DNA from: Neckera pumila
Taxonomy: Eukaryota > Streptophyta > Bryopsida > Hypnales > Neckeraceae
NCBI GenBank assembly: GCA_963969595.1
Contig: OZ018416.1
Coordinates: 15,950,065-16,014,064 of the forward strand
Length of the DNA stretch: 64,000 nt
Direction: 5' to 3'
Shown here: in pieces, positions 36,401-45,870 of the stretch
Layout of the letters: every line of letters begins with the position of its first letter
How positions within the stretch are numbered: position 1 is the stretch's first letter
The notes under the pieces: model-generated
Told to the model about the DNA's origin: nothing
Database searches by the model: none
The model's input: the letters and a program-made list of their open reading frames with translations, nothing else
Position numbers and translations under genes: made by a program

Positions 36401-39400
36401 ATGGATTCTTACTCTGACTCGTTTCGGGATCCCATAACGCCTTACGTTGGCGAGTCTGCTGAGGATGCGGACTCTCAAGAATCTACTGCACGGAGTGCTG
36501 CACTGAACGATGGTGACTTAGTGAGGCTCTATCTCCCAGGATTTAGCGAAGTTGGAGTGGGATGCGTTGTAGAGGCCCGTCCTCAAGGTCAGTGGTTGGG
36601 TGTTCTGATTCCTTTCGGGCCCTGGATATTTGTTCTGGTAAGGCCTTCATTGGTCGTCCTAGAAGCTCAGCATATGAGGGTATCGCCTTGCCAGAGAGGC
36701 TTGCAGACGCTTGGAGATGTTCTAAACAGGACCGTGTTGTGGAGGGCAGCTGACGTTGTAAAGGTCATTGCGGATCCCTATGCGGATGAAAGCCCATTCG
36801 TTCGTCAGGAGGATTGGATCGGGCTAGAGGTGCATCACCTTGATTCATTAGGTGTCCTTCAATCTTCAGGTCGAATTACTTGCTGGAAGGCGGATGATTA
36901 TTTTCAGAGTTCTACCCTCGGTGAGGACCACGTAGGCGTGACTGTCCTTGATGTTTTCGAGGGAAATCCAGATACGATTATGACTCATACTCGTTGGCCC
37001 ATTTCAAATTGTTGGTTCCCTGGTGGTCGGTGCTTGAAGGATACAGTCGACCACTTCTCTGCTTTTGTTGTTGAACCAGATCCACTCGCCTACTTGGGTG
37101 GAAGACAGAAGGCACCCTATCGCTTCATAGTTCGTCGACCCTCTCTCAGTGAGAAGGAGACACAGTTCACGCGGAAGACATCGGATGACAAGATTCAACA
37201 GGTCAGCTCAAAGCGATGCTGCGACAGGAATTGCTGCCAATTTTTCCACCGTGAAACGACGCTGAAGGTCAGGCAGAGATACTTTTCAAAATCCTTTGAA
37301 GAGCGTCAGGAGTATGGAATCGCTGTAGGTGGACAATTGCATTTGGTGGAGTGGACACGGAAGCGGAAGTACATTACTCTAGAAGAAGCAGAAGTTTGTG
37401 CCACAGCGTGGTACATTATACATGGAATTCCAAAGTCAACCTTTCACAATTACCTTGACAAGTACAAGGAAGGGATTGTTTCTTCCACACACGGGAACAA
37501 AGGGGTTAAGCGGCCTCAACTTCGGACTGTGCAGGTTACTGGTACAATGAAGGCGATAATCGAAAATACTGCTGACCAGATGCCGCACCAAATGCGGTGC
37601 ATTGGAAATGGGAGAGTAGACACGCTTAAGTTCATACCTGCTGGTAATAATTGGAAGCGCGTTCACGCTGACGCCAATGAGGTAGGGCTATGAACCCGTC
37701 AGTATTCTGGTTTTGATCACTGATGCTTTGTTTGGACTCTGGTAGTCATCGGGAAATCTCCCGTTGATACTCTTATACGGCCTGCTGTTTGTTTGTTCCC
37801 CCTTTGGAGAATCTTCCAGACACAATACTCCATGGAGATTTTATTTTTTTGCTTCTTTCATCGGGAGATCTCCCGATGCGTTTCACTGTAGGAGTTGAAT
37901 GCATTCATCTACTCAGCGGGAGATCTCCCGATGTTTTTCTGCGGATTTGACTGTGCTCATTGCACCTGGTCTCTTTGCTTGTGTGTATTTTCGAATGCTC
38001 AGAGTGGTACTGCCATCGGTGCTGATGCTTGTGTTTTACGTAATTTGCAGTTGAATGTGGAGTATGGCCTTCCTCCCGTGAGCCAAACGACTGTTAGTAG
38101 AATAAAGAAAGAGCTATTTAACAACGTCGCGGTTAAGCCTGTTGGGAGCTCTTTTGCGAAGTGTACAGTGTGCGACGACCTACAGCATTTCATTCAGAAA
38201 TCACCAAAAGGAAGCTCGGACTTCGTGGAGTTTATGAAGCAGCGAACTAAACATCTTAATCATCAAGCATCGTGCCGTCGTCTGTATGCCTCGTGGCGTG
38301 AGGAGTCCAGAAGGAATCCTCAAGAGATTTTGTGCATTATTCACGACAAAATGGATATGAGGAAGACGGCTCTCCCACGAATGCGCGTGACAACAAAGGC
38401 CACACAAGGTTTGGGTCAGCTTCCTATGAGTATAATTGGAATGGTGGCTCATGGTTATGCCGATGGTGTGTATGCACATTATGCACCAGCGTGCTGGCCG
38501 GGCGATTCGAGCTTTACCATTTCATCGCTTGCTAGACTGTTAAGGCGACTTGAAGGTCCACCAATTCGGGAGACGGGCGACCTCTTTCCCTATCCGCCGG
38601 CAAATGCAATGTTCGACGCGCTACTCAAAGGAAAATCTCGGTGTATGGACGCCTTGAAGTTGATTCCGCAGGAACTTCGTCGTGGATCTAGTCCCCTTCC
38701 TAACAAGCTCTATCTTCAGCTTGACAACTCCGCAAAGGATAATAAAAACCAATACCTCATGGCCTTCTTGTCTTTGCTTACTGCACGTGGAGTCTTCAAG
38801 GAAATTTAGGTCGGTTTCCTACTAGTCGGACATACTCACGAAGATATTGATGCGTATTTTAGCCACCTATCGAAGGCTTTAAAGAGCAAGCATACATTTG
38901 TTGTCGCCGACCTCATGAAGTCGTTCATGGAGTCCCAGGAATTGTCATTCATGCCGGAGTTCATCCAGGAGGTGGCGGATTTCAAGTCCTTTGTGAAGGG
39001 ATTCCTGTGCAAGGGCACATCTAAACTAATTGGTTTGGGGGAGATGCACCTTTTCCGGTTCTATGTGGACAGTGATGGAATCCCTGTTATGAAGTACAAG
39101 AAGTCTGCAGTTGATTCATAGTGGCTACCATCTGATACTCCTTCTCGATGCCTTTGGAAGAAAGACTGCATGGGTCGGGTGACACTCCCTCGAGGTTGCC
39201 CTAGGCATGTTCCTTTCAAGCCTATGTGGGGTAACGAAGTTCCGGAAGCCACGGGAAATCAAGAGAAGGCGGTGGAGGCGGCACGGAAAGCGACCTTAAG
39301 CAAGGGCTTGATTCTGTTAGGAATTGAGAAGTACATTGAGTATTGGCAAAACGGAATGTCCAAATGCGAGGGATTTGCGGCCGCCTTCGCACCATACGTT

Positions 39401-39979
39401 GATTACTGGAAACATGTGTTGCGAGAGCTCAAGGAGCCTATTCCCGACTTTGTTCCGGAATTGGTTGAAGGCTTCTGGCCACAGTATGATTGGAGATTGC
39501 GGGAATCTTCTTGCCAGCGGCCGACCATCAACCCTGTCGACATGGTTCCTGAAGAAGAGGAATTTGAACCTTATTGCGGACCCGCAAATGAAGCGCCAAG
39601 GGAAAGCTTTAATCCTTGGGTTGATATTCGCCCAGGTTCATGGGTTCTGCTTAGACCTGAGGACCCCTCAGTATGTGTTGTCTGGCAAGGAAGAGTACTA
39701 TCTGACGTCTGCAGAGAGGAAGGGCATGAAAACAATGGGAAGTTTATGCTTCAGTATTAGAGACCAGATAATTCCGAAAGTAACTTGGAATTGATGTACC
39801 AGAATTGTTGGTATGGGAAATGGGTTGTGGAGAACAGGCCTCCCACTTGGGTGGACGCATCTTGTGCATTGTACGCCAATTGGTCCAAAAAAGTGAATCC
39901 AAAATCTCGTACTATTCCTAAGAAAAGTAGAGAAGCTGCCCTAGCGAATTTGAATAGGGCAAACGAGGTGGACCCCTGA
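36401..39979 (+). pseudogene. Element gene R: putative transposase of a DUF7869-like family
   Basis: Two exons, 36401-37681 and 38003-39979, TGA stop, 1086 codons. I chose the ATG at 36401 (MDSYSDSF); the frame extends upstream without another ATG. Exon 1 has a basic/aromatic N-terminal region, a Cys cluster (SKRCCDRNCCQFF), a helix-turn-helix-like stretch (AWYIIHGIPKSTFHNYLDKY) and KRPQLRTV. Exon 2 has CTVCDDL, then IIHDKMDMRKT, LQLDNSAKDNKNQYL and VGHTHEDIDAYFSHL. This order and the LDNxxKxNKN and GHTHEDID motifs match a large uncharacterised family in plants and animals that I believe is called DUF7869. The three Asp-bearing motifs are spaced like an RNase H-fold DDE/D triad (inference). 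In-frame TAGs lie at 38807, 39119 and 39758; homology continues across each. One intron (37682-38002) holds three palindromes. Confidence 0.7.
37750..37930. promoter_or_regulatory. Three palindromes in the intron of gene R
   Basis: CGGGAAATCTCCCG at 37750, CGGGAGATCTCCCG at 37862 and 37917, inside intron 37682-38002. The layout mirrors the three copies in the first intron of gene L. Confidence 0.85.
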
Positions 39980-40015
39980 TCGACTAACATCTCGTCGCCC
40001 ACCATGACTATCGGA

Positions 40016-40081
40016 CGGGAGATTTCCCGATGCTTTTTTTTGTTCAATGTGACCGTGGCAGGGTTATCGGGAGATCTCCCG
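40016..40081. promoter_or_regulatory. Two palindromes just 3' of gene R
   Basis: CGGGAGATTTCCCG at 40016 and CGGGAGATCTCCCG at 40068, 37 bp and 89 bp after the TGA. Half-sites follow near 40548 and 40580 close to the right terminus. Confidence 0.8.
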
Positions 40082-40609
40082 ATGGTGTCTTTGTTTTGGC
40101 TTCATAATGGCACCATTTCTTTCTTTGGTCACTACAGTAGTTCTCAATGTCTTTTCGGAAGTTACTAGTGGTGGTAGTGGAAGCTGATGTGAGTAGGATG
40201 GAGTTATTTTATCACGATTTATCAGAATGTGCGGTTTTTGTTATTTCTTGAGGGTACCTTCCAAATCCCATGTCGTAGTCGTAGCATATGTCCACGCTCT
40301 GTGTCCTTCGCTATTCTTTCTTTTCTTGTATTCGATCTCCTTTGGGATTTTTATAATGTTGCAAGCGATTTTTTTCCTTGCCACTTATTGTTCTCAATAT
40401 TCATCTCCACTTCCCACCTTGGGAACCTGCATTCGAACTTGTAGCATCATTCGGAGTTTATATTGTCCCTGACATACAAGTTTGAATGCAATTGACCTCT
40501 TGGGGTTTCTAAAGCATACTTAGGAAAATGAACTTGAAGGTATCTGGATATCTCCCAATGTAATGCCTAGCACCATGCATCGGGAGATTTTTTATTTTGG
40601 ACTTTGAAT
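40082..40609. other. Right subterminal region of the 18.9-kb element
   Basis: No gene. Just inside the right terminus a small hairpin, TTTTGGACTTTGAATAGTCC, overlaps the start of the inverted repeat. Confidence 0.55.
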
Positions 40610-40635
40610 AGTCCAAAAGTAGTTAAATATGGCAT
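40610..40635. repeat. Right terminal inverted repeat of the 18.9-kb element
   Basis: 26 bp, exact complement of 21766-21791. Followed by ATTA, as the left repeat is preceded by ATTA. Confidence 0.9.
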
Positions 40636-40897
40636 ATTATCTTTCTACAAGAAAAAAAATACTTTAAAAAAAAAAAAATTGATGTCCGCGGTGCCCCTCA
40701 TCCCCTGTTTTGAGCTTATTTGGTCATAACTTTTGTTCCCGAGTACGGATTGTGAGAAAAGTTATATTTACACAAAGCTAATCATCTTTTCTACCTCCAA
40801 AAAAAGTTTCGAAAAATCATAAGAAAATTTCAGCCCTTAGGTACCTGCCCAGAAACGCATTTGTCCCCCCAAGGGACAATGGTCCTTTAGGGGTTAA

Positions 40898-42832
40898 CTA
40901 TGTGATTATCTTAGTAGTACTTTTTCTATCCAGTGATGGGGAATAGCACAACAAGAGGCCCCTAAAGTAGGTAAAATAGCATGGCCAAAGAATGTGCAGG
41001 CTTTATGCATACAGATAGTTTTACCAAAATACTGCATAATTTTTTGGTATCATGACTAATTGTAGTAAAAAATACTTTAAATTGTTGCTCGATATTTTGA
41101 ATGAAATTATGAAATGAAAAACAACTAGTGGAGCCTGAAAACCATCATAACATTCGGTAGCAATGCTTGGCACTGCCTTGGCTCTACAATGTAAGGTAAG
41201 GAATATTCCACGCCTAATAGGACTTCATAAGTAGCTATTCAATGGAAGAATAGGTGGAGGATGTAAGAGGATTGTTGGATATGGAATATTTACACCCTGC
41301 ACTATAAGATAGGAGGCTCTTATTGCAACCCTCTTCTTCAAACCGTCCCTACAAAAGGCTCTAAACTGGACACGCAATAGTCAATGAATGGACTATTCAT
41401 AATGCAAGAGCATAATCAAATTTATTAGATACTAGTTCATACTTCTCCAATGGTTGGGAATAAGAACTTGGGTGGGTCCATTTCTAAACCAAGTGGATAA
41501 GTGTCCACTAAATTTTTTCAAATGAGAATTGTCGGCCCAACTACCTTCTTATGGATGCTAAAAAATTTGAAATAATGATTGAATTTGAGCATCCATTTAA
41601 ATTTTAGTAAGGGTTGCATTTTGGAACCTTGTGTATTACTTTCTACATGCGGCAATGCTTTTTTTTGCTAAAGTCATGTCTTTTTCAAAATTCTGCATGT
41701 GTGGGTTTTGCAAGGGCTAGAATTAGAAATAGGTCCCTATGGCAGAATTTTTTGGAAATTCATAAGTAATTCATAAATGCTCCAAAAAATATGAAACCAC
41801 TTGGGTTAGATTCTGCATCAATTTTTTTTCAAGTGAAAAATAAGGGAAATTTTTGGGCATTTGAAATCCATCAAAAAGGCCCAACAACCCTTAGAGCATC
41901 ACCACCCGACCACCAAATCGACACCTACTTGGATGAACTATGAGCGGTGGCCTTCAAAACCGCCCCACCCGACCCCGAAAACGGATGACCTCCTTGTCAG
42001 CTTGGCTTTCAAATGTCGGTCGACCAGCAAAAGAGGGTCCATTTGATGATCTCGAAGCGGCCTGCAAAACAGGAAAGGACAAAGCTTTCGGCATCTACGG
42101 AGGTGTGTTCTTCACCTGGTGCGGGCTTTTTTTACCTCCCGCGGGTCTTTTGACGTTTTGAATTCACTTATGGGGCTTGTTCAACTTATTGTGCAATTTA
42201 TTTGACGCCGGCTGGAGAGTGAAGGCACTGATGCAGGATATCGATGTATGGCAGGGAACACCAGAGTGAGGGCAGTGAGGCAATTTTGATAGAAAGGAAT
42301 TCACCAGGTATTTCATCGTACTACCGGATAATAAGTTCATGAATATTGCAATAGAAAAGCAATTAACACGGAATGTTGCAAGCATCACATATTTTACAGT
42401 GAAAAAATTGAATGTGCAATACACGAGTAGGAGTACAGTAACGGCAATTCCAGTGGATTGGAGTGCGCTCGTTTTGTGATCAGAGAGTCTGTAAGAGCAT
42501 TCAGATCCTGCGTTGGATTTTCGACGATTACAGAATCTGCTTGTAGAGTAGTGGCAATGTTGTTTCATATGGCTATGGCGTTTCGAATTTTTCACTTTCA
42601 CAGCTCTGTACGTCTTGAGAACTCGAGAGGGACTCGCTTCACTCGCATTAATTTAGGAATAATGCTGTTCATTCTAAGCAGATTGCTAAAATTCTGCAAA
42701 GAGTTTCTCTTGAGGTATTCACATTAATTCGTAGCCTAACTACAGATGTCTTCATAGATGTATGATTCTGGAGGACAGAGGACTTGAGGGAACATCACTG
42801 TCTGATGTTGAGAGATGCCTCATGTTTGTTTT
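40898..42832. other. Spacer with a GC-richer MITE-like patch
   Basis: About 41.88-42.15 kb begins CTTAGAGCATCACCACCCG, the same terminus as the repeat at 49.73 kb; the rest is not resolved. Frames at 42.16-42.73 kb are unrecognised. 41.2 kb shares words with the 59.17-kb MITE. Confidence 0.4.
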
Positions 42833-43602
42833 TTAACCCCTAAAGGCCCAAGTGTTTTTTTTTGCCAAAAAAAAAGCCAAAAATGTCATTTTTTTAGCAA
42901 AGAATAAAAGAAACTGAAAAGTACTTTGTTTGCACATCTAACCATAGGATCTTGCACCTAACTAGTATGATAGTGTGTAAAAAAAAATTCAGAATTTTTG
43001 ACCGCATAGATTGCAAGATATTTGCGTTCAAAGTGAAAAAAAGTGAAACAAACAAGTTTTTCAGCACATTGCAAGACCAAATTTTATGACTCGAACATTT
43101 TTAACTTAAATGTTCTGCACTACAAAGTTTTGAGCTTTAAATCTTTATAGTGGAGAATTGAGTTGAGAATCTATGAAGGAAAAAAAAATCCAAAAAACGT
43201 TAATTTTCATTACTAAATTTTTTTTTTAAGTACAAGTAGGTACGAGATAGAAGGAAAATCTGAAATATTAATATCTCTTATATGGAATTAGAAAGCACTA
43301 ATTCCAAGGGTAAGATTGTTCTAGCAAAAACGTTGAACCTTGTGGAACTTTTTTTCCTTACAATTGTAAAAATTGTAGTAAAAAATGAATCCTACAAGTT
43401 ATTTAAAAAGAGAGATGCTCTAAGTGCCCGAAAACCACAATTGTCCATTACTTTCTCATAAAAAAATTATTTTTCCACAAAGCTTAGCAGTTTTTCTATC
43501 TTCAAAAAAAGTTACAGAAAATCACAACAAAAATTCAGCCTATAGGTACCTGCCCAAAATCCCATTTTTCCCCCAAAGGGACAATGGGCTTCTAGGGGTT
43601 AC
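42833..43602. mobile_element. piggyBac-like MITE, 770 bp
   Basis: TTAACCCCTAAAGGCCCAAG at the left, GGGCTTCTAGGGGTTAC at the right (last A of TTAA mutated). The body shows the family core CTTTGTTTGCACATCTAACC and AGGTACCTGCCCAAAAT. Confidence 0.8.
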
Positions 43603-44728
43603 ATAAAATTAGGGGTATCAAACCTCGCAAATCCTTGCAACCAATACTTTTAGGACCGGTTTGCACCAAGGCTAGACTGCTTCAATTGGTTTCATTGCTT
43701 GCCTATCATGGATTGGAACTAGAGACCTTGCCCGTGAAAATTGTGAACTTCAATTATGCTATATAATAAATTGTGAGCAAGGTCTTCTCTATAGATTTTT
43801 TTTAAATACAATTGTTATTTAAATTTATATTTCAATACAAAAGTGATGCAAATTCAGTATAAATTTTGATCTGAATTTCAAAGAAACCAGTTACCAACTA
43901 TGACCATTATTACTTATATTATTATTTATCTCAATTTTAGCAAGTAGGTCTTGAAAGAAGGTTGTGAATTAGTTCCTAAAGTCTTTGAACCCTGAAACAT
44001 CAAATTAGCAAAGGAACAAATGCAATGAGCAAATGCTATGAGAAAGAATCAAATTATCAATCAAAATTGTTAATCTTAAAATGCATAGGAAATGGAAGTG
44101 GCAGTCAGTTTCACTCTTAAAAGACAAATAATGTATTAAAATATAACAAGCCATACACTATTGGACTTATGATTCAACAAGTAAGAATAGAACATCTACA
44201 CTTTATCATGCTCAATATATGAAACCATAGAAATATTTTGTTGTTTTAGAAGGTGCCAAGTGTTGTTGGATTTGATTAATTTGTACCTCAATTCATGCAC
44301 ATTCTGTGTGAAAGCCAGAAAAAAAACACAATGCTAGTTTTTTGAATTTGAATTTGTAGACGTTGAAGGAAATTTCATTTTATACTTTTTGCACTTTTAT
44401 TAAAATCAACATTTGATTTTTATTAATTCCACAAGATAGTGACAAGAAAATATACCTTGTACATTCATACAAAAAATTTTAAATATCCTGTTACTATATG
44501 TAGTACATTTAAAGATTTTGGATTGTATAACCATTTCCTTGATGAATTGAATGTTGCACATTTTGGAATCTTATGCTTAAATATATTAATAGATTAATTA
44601 CATATAATGGTATAAATGAAGAAGTTCAAAATAAGATTTTTTTTGCATAAAAAATGAAGAAAATTAAGAGATTATTGATTATATAAACTTTAAAACAAAA
44701 TAATGCATTCAATAATTAAATATCCATA
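43603..44728. other. AT-rich spacer, no gene seen
   Basis: Nothing recognisable; frames are short and compositional. Confidence 0.55.
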
Positions 44729-44800
44729 CCTTTTGTTTGTTTGTTTGTTTGTTTGTTTGTTTGTTTGTTTTGTTTATTTTGTTTTGTTTTGTTTTGTTTT
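44729..44800. repeat. Microsatellite GTTT/GTTTT
   Basis: About ten GTTT units followed by GTTTT units. Confidence 0.95.
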
Positions 44801-45000
44801 CCTAGACTTCGGCATCAAGTTTATGACTTTAAATAATTTTTGATGTCTACTCTAGCTTCTACCCTATTATAAGTAGAAGTATGCTATGAGTAAATGAATC
44901 ATGGACATTTTTCAAGAAAAAGAAGGACCATTATAAAAAAGAAGAAGAAAATAATAGGAAGTAGAAATGAATGTAAAAGAATCCCTCCCTCCCTCCCATT

Positions 45001-45092
45001 GTGGAGATAGATGGATCTTTGCAAAACCTTTTGGATTTGATGGCATGTGGAGATAGATAGATCTTTGCAATATCTTTTGGATTTGATGGCAT
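45001..45092. repeat. 46-bp tandem duplication
   Basis: Two adjacent copies of a 46-bp unit starting GTGGAGATAGATGGATCTTT, differing at a few bases. Confidence 0.85.
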
Positions 45093-45432
45093 GTCATGCT
45101 TTAATGCATAAAATAGCCACCAAATACTTACTGTAATTCAATCCCCTAATGAGTTTCAATGCCAACTAATTTTGCTCAGTGACAGTTCAACGAGGATATT
45201 ACTTTAAGTCTGAAAACGGACTCCTGGATGTGTAACTACTAGACGGTACAGGTTGGAATACAAACCAACGACTTGATGGGAAATCAAGCTTAGCTTCATT
45301 ATTGATTTCACACGTCATTTTTAGGTTCCAAAGTTAACATCTGTTACATAGCTAAAGTTGGAACTTGGAATGTCTGAGAGTGACCAGTGTTCAATCGGCG
45401 GAGGTTGCGCTCGTATTGAACTGCTGATGTAG

Positions 45433-45870
45433 TGTTGCATCATTGGAGCACAGTTAAATAGTTGATTGACTGGTTTCAAGGAGAAAGTGCCGCAAGCTTG
45501 CTTGTCGCATCATTGGAGCACAGTTGAAATAGCTCATTAAAATAGCTTACTGACTAATTAAGTAACTGGTTTCAAGGAGAAAGTGCCGCAAGCTTGGTTG
45601 TCGCATCAGTGGAGCATAGTTGAAATAGCTCATTGAAATAGCTGACTAACTAGTTAAGTAACTGGTTTCAAGGAGAAAGTGCCGCAAGCTTGGTTGTCGC
45701 ATCAATGGAGCACAGTTGAAATAGCTCATTGAAATAGCTGACTAACTAGTTAAGTAACTGGTTTCAAGGAGAAAGTGCCGCAAGCTTGGTTGTCGCATCA
45801 GTGGAGCACAGTGGAAATAGCTAATTGACTAGTTGAGTTACTGGTTTCAAGGAGAAAGTGTCCGCAAGCT
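45433..45870. repeat. 96-bp tandem repeat, about 4.5 units
   Basis: GGTTTCAAGGAGAAAGTG recurs at about 45471, 45567, 45663, 45759 and 45842. The unit also holds CCGCAAGCTTGGTTGTCGCA and GAAATAGCTCATTGAAATAG. Units 2-4 are nearly identical; the last is 83 bp. Confidence 0.9.

Larger units (their letters stand above)
21766..40635. mobile_element. 18,870-bp TIR transposon with two multi-exon genes and palindromic repeats
   Basis: Bounded by a perfect 26-bp inverted repeat, 21766-21791 (starts ATGCCATATTTAACTACTTT) and 40610-40635 (its complement). ATTA flanks both sides (21762-21765, 40636-40639), the likely 4-bp target duplication; the AT-rich site leaves a base of doubt. The target is a MITE whose two halves flank the element. 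Inside are a minus-strand gene (29231-23824), a plus-strand gene (36401-39979) and about 34 copies of CGGGAGATCTCCCG. Younger MITEs sit in the middle (31656-32798, about 33.9-34.8 kb). I cannot assign it to a named superfamily with certainty. Confidence 0.85.
21122..40897. mobile_element. piggyBac-like MITE split by the 18.9-kb element
   Basis: The left part 21122-21765 begins TTAACCTCTAAACCAAGG; the right part 40640-40897 ends GGTCCTTTAGGGGTTAA. The two flanks join into the usual order of this family (compare 62196-63115: TTTCTAT, then GCCCC...TTTTGAGC, then CAAAGCTAATCA). The large element therefore landed inside an existing MITE. Confidence 0.85.

Noticed and set aside
37895..38002. Start of a separate gene at 37895
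   Set aside because: This part lies in the intron with palindromes; the GCTCAG acceptor at 38002 joins in phase to exon 1 of gene R.
23824..39979. Reassigned UAG codon in the element
   Set aside because: One interruption is TAA, and the residues expected at different TAGs differ (Trp at one, Gln-like at others); decay at CHG sites explains it more simply. Kept as a test, not a claim.
43660..43745. tRNA-like sequence
   Set aside because: A loose B-box-like string is present, but no A box or cloverleaf pairing.
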